This document shows, one piece after another, positions 1-6,538 of a stretch of 12,140 nucleotides of DNA. The translations under genes and the position numbers were made by a program. Source of the stretch: UBA8346 sp050260935 (GTDB lineage Bacteria > Bacillota > UBA4882 > UBA8346); the NCBI GenBank assembly GCA_050260935.1, contig JBLNCU010000033.1:1-12140 (forward strand), given 5' to 3'. The notes under the pieces are model-generated. The model did no database searches. It saw only the letters and a list, made by a program, of their open reading frames with translations, and was not told where the DNA came from. Numbering within the stretch: position 1 is the stretch's first letter; each line of letters begins with the position of its first letter.

Positions 1-937
1 ACCATTTCAGGCACATCCCTCCGCCGTTAATGTAGGCCATTGGAATCCATAATCCCGGAACAACCGATCTGGCGAAGAGCAGTGTCTTGTTATTAATATC
101 AGGTTTATATTGATCGACACAACATGAAAAAATTGAAGCAGTGCCGGCGATATCGAACAATAAACCTTTTTTGGTAATTCCGGCTCCCAATGAAGTGGCG
201 GCGGAATCGCCGCAACCAGCCACTAAAGGAATCCCAGGGATTAGGCGACAAGCTTGAGCCGGTTCCGTGGTTAATTTCCCGATTATCTTCCAGGGCTCTA
301 CAATTTCCGGCATTTTATCCCGTTCGACTCTGAACAAATTCAATAAATCTTCAGACCAACGGAGCCGTTCCACATCTCCAAATCCGGAAAAATGTAAATA
401 AGTATAGTCAATATAAGCATTTTCGGCTTTCAAACCGGTCAGCCTTCCAGCCACATAAGCGCCGGGCAAGACAAATTTGGCGATATTTTTATAAACATCG
501 GGCCGTTCATATTTCCACCACAATATCTTGGGACCATGAGCGTAAGTTACCGGGCAACCGGTGATCCGGATTACTCCTTCCTCAGCTTCCGCTTTTATTT
601 TCGCGATATATTTTTCGCAACGGGTATCCAGCCAGGAGTCATAATATGTGACGGCATTCCAATCCCGGTCTATTCCCATAATTCCGGCCATTTGGCCGTC
701 GATGCCGATCGCCAATACATCCGCCGGCTTAATCCCGGATTTGGAAACAGTTTCAGCAATGGTCCGGGTAACTGAATAATAAAGATCATCCGCTTCTTGT
801 TGCACCACGCCGCTGGCCGGACTAATCAGTCTGGAATTTTCAAACGCTTCGGCAATTATTTCCCCTGCGGTATTTATCAGAGTTGTTTTTGTTCCCTGGG
901 TGCCGATATCAACGCCAATTAAATACCCATTTGACAC
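1..937 (-). CDS. FGGY-family carbohydrate kinase (xylulokinase-like), C-terminus beyond window
   Basis: ATP-dependent sugar kinase of the FGGY family, which phosphorylates a free ketose or polyol in the cytoplasm. About 312 residues are visible; family members are near 500, so the C-terminal ATPase half runs off the left edge. Residues 7-16 (IGVDIGTQGT) are the N-terminal phosphate-1 loop with Asp10. GQMAG at 81-85 and SWLDTR at 101-106 match substrate-side motifs of xylulokinases (usually GQMHG), and Asp244 in GCGDSAA is the expected catalytic base. The reading frame has no in-frame ATG near its start. GTG at 937 is chosen because a G-rich ribosome binding site lies 5 bases upstream; the nearby ATG at 930 is in another frame and stops after three codons. 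It is the third gene of the Gfo/Idh operon, 16 bases after the MDR dehydrogenase stop. The substrate is not predictable; the family call is firm. Confidence 0.88.
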   Translation of the reverse strand, partial: MSNGYLIGVDIGTQGTKTTLINTAGEIIAEAFENSRLISPASGVVQQEADDLYYSVTRTIAETVSKSGIKPADVLAIGIDGQMAGIMGIDRDWNAVTYYDSWLDTRCEKYIAKIKAEAEEGVIRITGCPVTYAHGPKILWWKYERPDVYKNIAKFVLPGAYVAGRLTGLKAENAYIDYTYLHFSGFGDVERLRWSEDLLNLFRVERDKMPEIVEPWKIIGKLTTEPAQACRLIPGIPLVAGCGDSAATSLGAGITKKGLLFDIAGTASIFSCCVDQYKPDINNKTLLFARSVVPGLWIPMAYINGGGMCLKW

Positions 938-953
938 TCAGACCCCCCCTTGC

Positions 954-1997
954 TTAAACAAAACTAATAATATTCTTCAGGCCGTTTGCTCCAGCCGCCA
1001 ATTGAACCGCCTCTTCTATTTTAGCCAAGGAAGACCTGGTGGAGATCAAACTCTTGACATCAACCAGTCCTTCCGCAATGAAGTCGAGAGTCTTTCGGAA
1101 TTGGGAAAGACTTGCTCTAGCGGTGCCGGTTATCATTAACTGCTTATAATGGATTAAATTCGTATTGAGCATGACCTTTTCGCGATCGGCTGGAAGCCCG
1201 CCGAAAAAATTAACCCTGCCGCCCGTGGCCATTAATTCCAACGAAACAGCCTGGGCTTGAGGTGAAGGACAGGCGGTAATACACACGTCCAACCCTTTGC
1301 CGTTGGTTAAATCCATGACTTGTTCTTTTAGGGATTCGGTTTTAAGCGCCTGAAAAGAGTTGTCAATCCTGGAACAAACCGCTAAGCGTTCCTCGGAAAG
1401 GTCATTGATTAAAACTTTAGCCGCGCCGGCCATTTTAGCGAGTTTGGCATGCATTAATCCAATCGGTCCGGCGCCGATAATCAAAACATTATCGCCCGGT
1501 TGAACACGGCATCTTAAAAAACCATTATAAACGCAGGATAATGGCTCGTTTAACGCCGCTTCTTCAAAGGAAACTTTTGAATTCAATTCGGTAACATTCC
1601 CTTGCCTGACTGCCGGTTCGGGAATCCTGACATACTCGGCGAAAGCGCCGTCCAAGTTGATGCCCAACGCCTGATAATCCCTGCATTGCTGAGTATTTCC
1701 ACTTACACATTCATCGCAGATGCCGCACCCCATATTCGGAGCAACGGCTACCGCCATACCTTCACGGTATCCCTTGACATTCCCGCCTACTTCTTCAACG
1801 ATTCCGCTCAATTCATGCCCGAGAATTCTAGGGTTTTCTTTGTCGACCCCTTTATATCCATTACGGATCATCCGCAGATCCGTGCCGCAAATTGCCGCCG
1901 CTTTAATTTTTAATAATATTTCGTTATTGTTAATCTCAGGCTTTTCTACCTGCTTCACCCGGAGATCGTTTGGGCCGTACAACAAAGCTGCCAACAT
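954..1997 (-). CDS. Zinc-dependent medium-chain alcohol/polyol dehydrogenase (sorbitol/threonine dehydrogenase-like)
   Basis: NAD(P)-dependent oxidation of an alcohol or polyol, MDR superfamily. In the 347-residue form the catalytic zinc ligands are Cys37 (ICGTD), His61-Glu62 (GHE) and Glu151 (NEP). The structural zinc is held by Cys91, 94, 97 and 105, and the Rossmann loop GAGPIG lies at 175-180. Length is typical of the family. A GTG at 2006 gives three more residues, but it sits only 4 bases after the upstream stop and has no room for a ribosome binding site. The ATG at 1997 has GGGGTG six bases upstream, so I take it as the start. It is the middle gene of gfo-adh-kinase, and likely oxidises a sugar, polyol or sugar phosphate in the same pathway. 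Sorbitol, galactitol-1-phosphate, threonine and L-idonate dehydrogenases are all in this family and cannot be told apart here. Confidence 0.9.
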   Translation of the reverse strand: MLAALLYGPNDLRVKQVEKPEINNNEILLKIKAAAICGTDLRMIRNGYKGVDKENPRILGHELSGIVEEVGGNVKGYREGMAVAVAPNMGCGICDECVSGNTQQCRDYQALGINLDGAFAEYVRIPEPAVRQGNVTELNSKVSFEEAALNEPLSCVYNGFLRCRVQPGDNVLIIGAGPIGLMHAKLAKMAGAAKVLINDLSEERLAVCSRIDNSFQALKTESLKEQVMDLTNGKGLDVCITACPSPQAQAVSLELMATGGRVNFFGGLPADREKVMLNTNLIHYKQLMITGTARASLSQFRKTLDFIAEGLVDVKSLISTRSSLAKIEEAVQLAAGANGLKNIISFV

Positions 1998-2010
1998 CGT
2001 CAACACCCCA

Positions 2011-3036
2011 TCAATATTCTAATTTAACAATCCTCTTCTCCCTAATCGATAGATTCCCGGCCTCAACCACCTTTACGGCCATTTTACCGTCGATTCCGGT
2101 AACTCGCGGCTTTTCATCATTTAAAATGCACTGAATAAAATGAATATCTTCAGCCAGATAAGCATCTTTGAACAAAAAGCGCCAGCTATTCATGACCGGC
2201 CGCACCATACCCCGGTCTTGATTGCAAACTACCACTGTCTTTTGGTGGACCTGTCCGAGAAAAATGACACCTTTGGTACCCAATATTTCCACCCTGGCGT
2301 CGTAACCATATTTAACCGACACCGCGCCATCAATCACGCCTTGCTTTTTATTGGTAAATGTGGCGTTCATAATCACATTATCATAGTAATCGGGAAAATC
2401 CGGCAATGCCTCCGGACACCGGTAATTACCACCGAGCGCATATACCGAATCGAATTCACCCTCGGTAAACCATCTCAGCGTATCAATATCATGACTGTTT
2501 ACTTCGGCCAACGGACCGTTGCTTTTCTTAAGATCGTAAGTCCACTTTTGAGGGATGCTGGGGCCTCTAGTCAGGGATTTCACCAAGACCACATCGCCAA
2601 TATCACCAGCCGCGATTATTTCTTTGGCTTGTATGTAACTCTCATCAAACCGCCTCATAAATCCAATCTGTAACTTGACCCGATTGGCATCAGCCGTTTG
2701 AATCATTTGCTCACATTCGGATTCATCCATGGCCATGGGTTTTTCGCAAAAAATATGCTTACCGGCGATGGCCGCATTGACCACAATCTCCCGGTGAAAA
2801 ACTGTGGGGGCTACGACTACTACCGCATCAATTTCGTCATCACGTAAAGCTTCTTTATAATCCAAGTAATACTTGGGGATTCCCAAGTCGTGACAAGCTT
2901 TCTTAACCGCTTCCTCCACGGGATCTGCCACCGCGACCAATTTGGCATTTGGAACTCTAGTTTTAAAATTTGCGGCATGAATCATCCCGGCCCGGCCAGC
3001 GCCAATCAAACAAACACCAACATAATTTTTTTTCAA
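2011..3036 (-). CDS. Gfo/Idh/MocA-family NAD-dependent oxidoreductase (inositol 2-dehydrogenase-like)
   Basis: Cytoplasmic sugar or cyclitol dehydrogenase of the Gfo/Idh/MocA family, 341 residues (usual length 330-350). The N-terminal Rossmann fold has IGAGRAG at 11-17, with Asp38 at the end of strand 2, which favours NAD over NADP. The family signature EKP is at 98-100, with catalytic Lys99. NSHDIDTLRW at 180-189 carries the His182, Asp183 and Asp185 cluster seen in inositol dehydrogenases. The start is a TTG with AGGAAG 9 bases upstream; no in-frame ATG is nearby. It is the first gene of a three-gene operon with a strong promoter, and the MDR gene follows within 13 bases. The related IolG and scyllo-inositol enzymes make myo- or scyllo-inositol possible substrates, but no other inositol genes are present, so a sugar is as likely. 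Confidence 0.9.
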   Translation of the reverse strand: MKKNYVGVCLIGAGRAGMIHAANFKTRVPNAKLVAVADPVEEAVKKACHDLGIPKYYLDYKEALRDDEIDAVVVVAPTVFHREIVVNAAIAGKHIFCEKPMAMDESECEQMIQTADANRVKLQIGFMRRFDESYIQAKEIIAAGDIGDVVLVKSLTRGPSIPQKWTYDLKKSNGPLAEVNSHDIDTLRWFTEGEFDSVYALGGNYRCPEALPDFPDYYDNVIMNATFTNKKQGVIDGAVSVKYGYDARVEILGTKGVIFLGQVHQKTVVVCNQDRGMVRPVMNSWRFLFKDAYLAEDIHFIQCILNDEKPRVTGIDGKMAVKVVEAGNLSIREKRIVKLEY

Positions 3037-3077
3037 AGGTTTGCACTTCCTATTATCATTTGTTTTTATTTATTTTT

Positions 3078-3106
3078 ATATTATCACGCTTATAGACATA
3101 TGTCAA
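3078..3106 (-). promoter_or_regulatory. Sigma-A promoter of the Gfo/Idh-MDR-kinase operon
   Basis: On the minus strand TTGACA (3106-3101) is followed after exactly 17 bases by TAATAT (3083-3078), a near-consensus vegetative promoter. It lies about 42 bases upstream of the TTG start of the Gfo/Idh gene, leaving a leader of roughly 35 bases that contains the ribosome binding site. The separate promoter means the operon does not depend on readthrough from the DeoR gene. Confidence 0.8.
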
Positions 3107-3108
3107 TA
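3091..3108. promoter_or_regulatory. Palindromic candidate operator over the -35 box
   Basis: GACATATGTC (3095-3104) is a perfect 10-base palindrome, and it extends to an 18-base imperfect palindrome with one mismatched pair. It overlaps the -35 hexamer of the operon promoter, where repressor binding would block RNA polymerase. The DeoR-family regulator encoded directly upstream is the natural candidate to bind it, but no known DeoR consensus is matched. A 9-base direct repeat (TATCATTTG on the plus strand) at 3054-3062 and 3107-3115 flanks the promoter and could also be regulatory. Confidence 0.4.
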
Positions 3109-3146
3109 TCATTTGCTTGTAATCATTCAAATTTATTTCCACTCAA

Positions 3147-3230
3147 GCGAGGGGAGGGAGCGGCCAACCCGTCCCCTACATGCTGCGTAGCTAGTACGGC
3201 GCGGGTGCTCGCCGGCCCCCGGTCCTGGAC
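3147..3230. other. GC-rich island in an AT-rich intergenic gap
   Basis: Within the 378-base gap between the DeoR and Gfo/Idh genes, about 84 bases have roughly three-quarters G+C, while the flanks are strongly AT-rich. No ribosome binding site or credible protein is attached; the open frame that crosses it has unnatural composition. No long inverted repeat is evident. It may be the remnant of a dispersed GC-rich repeat or mobile element, or a structured RNA. The rest of the gap holds the operon promoter at its left side and the terminator hairpin at its right. Confidence 0.4.
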
Positions 3231-3261
3231 TTTCACTTTAGACAACGTCCATGCCTGGCAT

Positions 3262-3299
3262 ACAAAAATAATGGTGTGTTTAAAATCAAACACACCATT
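3262..3299 (-). terminator. Rho-independent terminator after the DeoR gene
   Basis: A perfect 12-base-pair stem (3270-3281 with 3288-3299) with a 6-base loop is followed on the minus strand by TATTTTTGT. It lies 116 bases beyond the DeoR stop codon. The stem is only moderately GC-rich, but its length and the U-rich tail fit an intrinsic terminator that separates the regulator from the downstream operon. Confidence 0.6.
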
Positions 3300-3414
3300 T
3301 GTACCCAAACCATGATACGAGATTGGTTACCCATCATTTTCACTTCGAAAACTATACTATCACTTGTTTTAAATTATTATTGTTTCTTTTTAGTATTAGT
3401 AATGTTGTATCTTA

Positions 3415-4203
3415 TCATTTAAAAGAAGTTATAATTCCGATCCCTTGCATCTCAAAATCTTTTCTGATGCCGTCTTCAATGTAATCCGTGATGATAGTGT
3501 CGATTTGTGTCGCCAATGCAAATTGCACGAATGAATTTTTTCCTATTTTACTGCTGTCGCATAACATAATCACTTTGTTGGCTGTCGCAATCATCGCTTT
3601 TTTGATTTCGGCGTGATTAACATCGGGAGTAGTAGCTCCCTTATGAATTGATAAGCCGTTGGTAGCCATAAAAGCTTTGTCAACCGTCAACTCAGATAAC
3701 ATTCTAATTCCGGCGGGGCCGACCGTACAATGAAAATGTTTACGAATGTTACCCCCCAAAAAAACAAGATTGACGCTATCAAAATTCTCTAAACATCGCG
3801 CAATCTCCAGATCATTGAGAACTACGGTGACATTTTTCTTTTCTTTCAATTTTTTAGCAAGTTCCAGGGTGGTTGTTCCGGTATCCAAAATAATTGTATC
3901 GCCGTTTTCAATTAGATCAATGGCTATTTCGGCTATTCTAATCTTTGCCTGCAGATTTTGAACTTCCTTATGCTTGGAATCAAGTTCAAACCCTGTTTTG
4001 GTATTTAAGATCGCTCCCCCATGGGTCCTCTTTATTAGTTGCGCATTCTCCAATTCACGGAGGTCGTTACGGATTGTCGCGCCCGATACATTAAAGGAGT
4101 CGCAAAGTTCGGGGACGGTAATTTTTTTATTGCGTTTCAAAAGTTCCAATATTTTTTGTTTGCGTTCCTCGGCAAATAAAGGCCCTTTTCCATTGATACC
4201 CAA
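3415..4203 (-). CDS. DeoR/GlpR-family transcriptional regulator
   Basis: Sugar-pathway repressor of the DeoR/GlpR family, 262 residues (family about 250-260). The N-terminal winged helix-turn-helix spans about residues 11-66; ERKQKILELL opens it and GATIRNDLREL at 41-51 is the recognition helix. The C-terminal DeoRC sensor domain has the phosphosugar-binding loop DTGTTT at 107-112, and later the ATNGLS and CDSSKIGK motifs. Such proteins normally bind a phosphorylated sugar as inducer. The start is TTG at 4203, with AAGAGGAAA about 8 bases upstream; there is no in-frame ATG before the conserved domain. It has its own promoter and terminator and is encoded directly upstream of the Gfo/Idh-MDR-FGGY operon, its likely target. 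The FGGY kinase could make the phosphosugar it senses; that is inference. Confidence 0.92.
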   Translation of the reverse strand: MGINGKGPLFAEERKQKILELLKRNKKITVPELCDSFNVSGATIRNDLRELENAQLIKRTHGGAILNTKTGFELDSKHKEVQNLQAKIRIAEIAIDLIENGDTIILDTGTTTLELAKKLKEKKNVTVVLNDLEIARCLENFDSVNLVFLGGNIRKHFHCTVGPAGIRMLSELTVDKAFMATNGLSIHKGATTPDVNHAEIKKAMIATANKVIMLCDSSKIGKNSFVQFALATQIDTIITDYIEDGIRKDFEMQGIGIITSFK

Positions 4204-4238
4204 AATAGTTTCCTCTTAAAAATATATTTTCGATTATT

Positions 4239-4267
4239 ATGATATACTTTCATTTAATATTTGTCAA
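4239..4267 (-). promoter_or_regulatory. Sigma-A promoter of the DeoR-family gene
   Basis: On the minus strand TTGACA (4267-4262) is followed after 17 bases by TATCAT (4244-4239). It sits 35 bases upstream of the TTG start of the regulator. Both hexamers and spacing are near consensus. Confidence 0.75.
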
Positions 4268-4309
4268 TAAATCTCACATTTCACACCGGCAGAGGGCACC
4301 AACGATCTT

Positions 4310-4498
4310 CTAAAGAGGGTCTCCTGAAAAATTCCCAGTTTTGCATCGAGCGGCGATCTGAAGTTCAAAAACAATCGGTTCACAGTCTAAAAACAGCTCC
4401 TTGTAAATTTCGGACCAAAGAGCCCGAAGTTTATGCTCCAGACTCATCACCAAGAATTGCGACACAATCACAGGTTGACTAGTCTCCTTCAGCTTCAC
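4310..4498 (-). CDS. Small ORF of unknown function (62 aa)
   Basis: I do not recognise this product. The frame encodes up to 62 residues from a GTG at 4498 and has natural-looking codons. The middle part, roughly residues 15-50 (SQFLVMSLEHKLRALW and beyond), reads like an amphipathic, folded protein segment rather than random translation. There is no convincing ribosome binding site before the GTG; AAGGAG lies 12 bases before a later GTG at codon 10. The frame remains open for about 13 codons upstream without a start, so this may be a fragment of a once longer gene. It lies between the Spo0E-like gene and the DeoR gene. Confidence 0.35.
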   Translation of the reverse strand: MKLKETSQPVIVSQFLVMSLEHKLRALWSEIYKELFLDCEPIVFELQIAARCKTGNFSGDPL

Positions 4499-4542
4499 CG
4501 TAATCCGGTCCGGCCCTTGGAATTTTTGCCTATATTAATTTG

Positions 4543-4773
4543 CTATCTGCAATCTTTCTGTAACAAAAGGTCATATTCGTTCAATAAAGAATCGATCTTC
4601 TCCGCCAGCCGCAAGACCTCCTGATCGGTAAATCCTTTTGCTTCATATAAAACGGCGACTTTACGCTTCAGGTGTTTTATTTCCTGAGTCACTTCAGCCA
4701 GGCGAGTTGATAAAGGTCCGTTACGATAACGGGCTGGTTGAAAGAAGAACAGATTATTGCGTGTAATACTCAT
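4543..4773 (-). CDS. Spo0E-like sporulation regulatory protein (aspartyl-phosphate phosphatase family)
   Basis: The 76-residue product matches the Spo0E family in its C-terminal half. A helix beginning near residue 32 (IKHLKRKVAVLYEAKG) is followed by FTDQEVLRLAEKIDSLLNEY, the two-helix hairpin with the signature S-x-x-L-D. Spo0E proteins dephosphorylate the response regulator Spo0A~P and so delay sporulation. Here the usual Ser is Ala and the Leu before the key Asp is Ile, but the Asp is kept, so activity is plausible but not certain. The first 25 residues are atypical and the true start could be further in; the ATG at 4773 has only a weak GAAGAG upstream. Its presence supports a spore-forming Firmicute host. 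It has no obvious link to the sugar genes around it. Confidence 0.65.
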   Translation of the reverse strand: MSITRNNLFFFQPARYRNGPLSTRLAEVTQEIKHLKRKVAVLYEAKGFTDQEVLRLAEKIDSLLNEYDLLLQKDCR

Positions 4774-4782
4774 TTTAACTCT

Positions 4783-4939
4783 TCAACTCACTTCATTTGT
4801 GCTTCCTTTGTTTAAGAATGGACTAACCACATATTGGGCGCCCGACAAGATCGCAATGCGGGCGGTCTTGGGTCCCCAAGACGGCGCCGGCGCCAATGAT
4901 TATATCTGTGGTTTTATTGATACTTTCCCATTTTTTCAT
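4783..4939 (-). pseudogene. Decayed KDPG/KHG aldolase
   Basis: Remnant of a 2-keto-3-deoxy-6-phosphogluconate (KDPG) aldolase. The ATG at 4939 opens MKKWESINK, like the family N-terminus. It jumps directly to DIIIGAGAVLG, the conserved IGAGTVL strand, so around 55 codons including the catalytic Glu region are missing. One extra G in a GGGG run (4874-4877) then shifts the frame. In the next frame PKTARIAILSGAQYVVSP continues the family sequence as far as VSPFLN, and a TGA stop at 4783 follows. The Schiff-base lysine region is absent, so this cannot be an active enzyme. An ATG at 4963 overlaps the stop codon of the PGI gene (TAATG), suggesting that an aldolase gene was once translationally coupled to it. 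An intact parent would have split KDPG or a related keto-deoxy acid into pyruvate and an aldehyde. Confidence 0.75.
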
Positions 4940-4962
4940 CCTAATGCCCCATTGAATTAACA

Positions 4963-5538
4963 TTACCGCCACTTTGGATTGTCAATAATAACCGCTTTGC
5001 CGTTTTTTTCCACAATTAACTTGCGGTAACCTTTGCTTTCAATCGTGCCATAATCATGACCGGCATCCGCCCGGAAAACGAAGAAAGTAACCAAAGGCGT
5101 GGAACCTATATTAATACTGCGATGAGCATACCGTCCGGGAACATAAACCGCTTTCCCGGGAGTCATCTCCCGAGCGTCCCAGTCTCCTTCAGGGTTTTCC
5201 ATCAACATATAACCGTTACCGTTTAAACAATAATACACTTCGGCGGTATCCAGAATGGTATGGAAATGGCCTTTAGTCATAAAATATTCATCTCCCACTT
5301 TTCCGGGATAAGTAATACTGGTGCCGAAGAGAAGATCGCCAGGCCTCTCCGGAAGTCCCAACTCATAAAATTCATATACCATAGTATTTTCTTTAGCGAT
5401 CATCGCTTCCAACGCCGCTTCATCGGCGAACATGCCTCTCATGTTCGCCAAATACCGCTTAGTACTGGCTTTATCCGTAGATAGGCCGCTTTTTAAATCA
5501 AAATATAAAGCAAAGGGATTTACATTAATACCTTGCAT
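4963..5538 (-). CDS. pgiA: Cupin-type (archaeal-type) glucose-6-phosphate isomerase
   Basis: Interconverts glucose-6-phosphate and fructose-6-phosphate using a single metal in a cupin barrel; it is unrelated to classical PGI. In the 191-residue form the metal ligands are His91 and His93 (KGHFHT), Glu100 (AEVYY) and His139 (GRYAHRS). The C-terminal ADAGHDYGTI segment is also typical of the family. A GTG at 5547 would add three residues, but the ATG at 5538 is preceded at the right distance by GGGGTGATC, which matches the extended anti-Shine-Dalgarno sequence, so I prefer it. It is the last intact gene of the GntR-led operon, 44 bases after the shikimate-dehydrogenase-like gene. Archaea and some bacteria use this enzyme in glycolysis; in a catabolic operon it may act on a related aldose phosphate. 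Confidence 0.9.
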   Translation of the reverse strand: MQGINVNPFALYFDLKSGLSTDKASTKRYLANMRGMFADEAALEAMIAKENTMVYEFYELGLPERPGDLLFGTSITYPGKVGDEYFMTKGHFHTILDTAEVYYCLNGNGYMLMENPEGDWDAREMTPGKAVYVPGRYAHRSINIGSTPLVTFFVFRADAGHDYGTIESKGYRKLIVEKNGKAVIIDNPKWR

Positions 5539-5582
5539 CTTGATCACCCCGTCTGTTTATTTTTAAGGTTAATTGTTTCGTA

Positions 5583-6527
5583 TTACCGTAGTTTATTGGC
5601 AATCTGCTCGATTTCATCAAAGAGTTTCCCCTTAATATCGATATGAAACACCTCGGCGATCACCTGCGTCCAACCATGGATGAAATAAATCCAACCGTCC
5701 TCCACATGAAGAATTTTGGCCGCTTTTTGTTTGATAGCCTGATGCATAAAGTCGAGTTCTCCCCGGTAATTAAGTTCCCATACCAAACTGTTTTCAGGGA
5801 AAGCACAATCGTCAGTTAGTGGTGATCCGGGACGGTCTTTACCCAATCCGGTGGCGTTAACGATTAAAGAATATGGTTTTAGTTTTTTTAGAATGGCATC
5901 ATTTTGAGTCGCTTCCGGCGTAAGGTAAAATTCAGCCGGCACGTCCGAATTGATTTCCTTAACGATCCTTGCGATCTCAGTTAACCGCGGTTGGCTGCGG
6001 TTGCTGACAATAAGTTTAGTTGGGATGTTCGCGCCTTTATCCTTATTTAAAAGATAGGAGCTGATTGCGATGGCGCTGCCACCGGCTCCCATGATAAATA
6101 CCTCACCCCGATGATCTTGCCAGTAATTTTTCGGAATAAAGGCTTCCATCGCTAAACCGCTGGAGATGGGATCCTTGGCATATCCTTCCAGCCGGCCGTT
6201 GTTCTTGGAAATGGAAGAAAGTTCCCCAAACATCCTGGCATAAGGGTCAAGGTATTCAAACATATCTTTAGCGGCGTTATAAAGATCGATTTTATGGGTG
6301 GTAACCAAAGCGCCTAAGGATAACGGATCATTTTTTATAAAATTAACGACATCACGGTAGACTTGAGGATCAGCGTGAATTTCAAGATCGATTCCTTTGA
6401 TAACCGCATCTTTTAAACCCAACGCCTTAGCCCAAAGTGGAAAAAGTTTCATAATCGAAGATCTGGTAGTCGTTACTCCGATAAAATACATCGTAGGTTG
6501 TGTTGCTTTCAATGGTAAGCTCATCAT
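5583..6527 (-). CDS. Divergent shikimate dehydrogenase-like NAD(P)-dependent oxidoreductase
   Basis: Product has the two-domain AroE architecture over about 314 residues. A Rossmann loop GAGGSA is at 147-152, followed by NRS for cofactor ribose/phosphate contact. The pair Lys79 (VTTHK) and Asp119 (AKDP) corresponds to the catalytic Lys/Asp of shikimate dehydrogenases. The rest of the substrate site differs. The usual SxS motif reads TRSSIMKLF, the VTxPxK loop is one residue shorter, and NT before the catalytic region is SS. The NTD motif reads AKD. It is therefore unlikely to be biosynthetic AroE; a related cyclitol or sugar-acid substrate is more likely. TTG at 6530 is possible, but AGGGG lies only 2 bases before it; the ATG at 6527 has a 5-base spacer and is preferred. 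It follows the lactonase-like gene by 11 bases in the same operon. Confidence 0.82.
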   Translation of the reverse strand: MMSLPLKATQPTMYFIGVTTTRSSIMKLFPLWAKALGLKDAVIKGIDLEIHADPQVYRDVVNFIKNDPLSLGALVTTHKIDLYNAAKDMFEYLDPYARMFGELSSISKNNGRLEGYAKDPISSGLAMEAFIPKNYWQDHRGEVFIMGAGGSAIAISSYLLNKDKGANIPTKLIVSNRSQPRLTEIARIVKEINSDVPAEFYLTPEATQNDAILKKLKPYSLIVNATGLGKDRPGSPLTDDCAFPENSLVWELNYRGELDFMHQAIKQKAAKILHVEDGWIYFIHGWTQVIAEVFHIDIKGKLFDEIEQIANKLR

Positions 6528-6538
6528 CAAGACCCCTT

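Noticed and set aside
928..930. ATG at 930 as the FGGY kinase start
   Set aside because: It is in another frame and meets a stop after three codons; the kinase frame starts with GTG at 937.
2140..2673. 177-codon plus-strand frame opposite the Gfo/Idh gene
   Set aside because: It lies wholly antisense to a well-supported gene, has no ribosome binding site and no recognisable domain.
3083..3098. Possible CcpA (cre) site near the Gfo/Idh promoter, around AAGCGTGATAA
   Set aside because: Too many mismatches to the cre consensus and no symmetry around the central CG.
3123..3308. Open frame of 61 codons on the minus strand crossing the GC-rich patch
   Set aside because: No ribosome binding site; it reads through the terminator hairpin and the GC-rich island with unnatural residue composition, so it is a chance frame.
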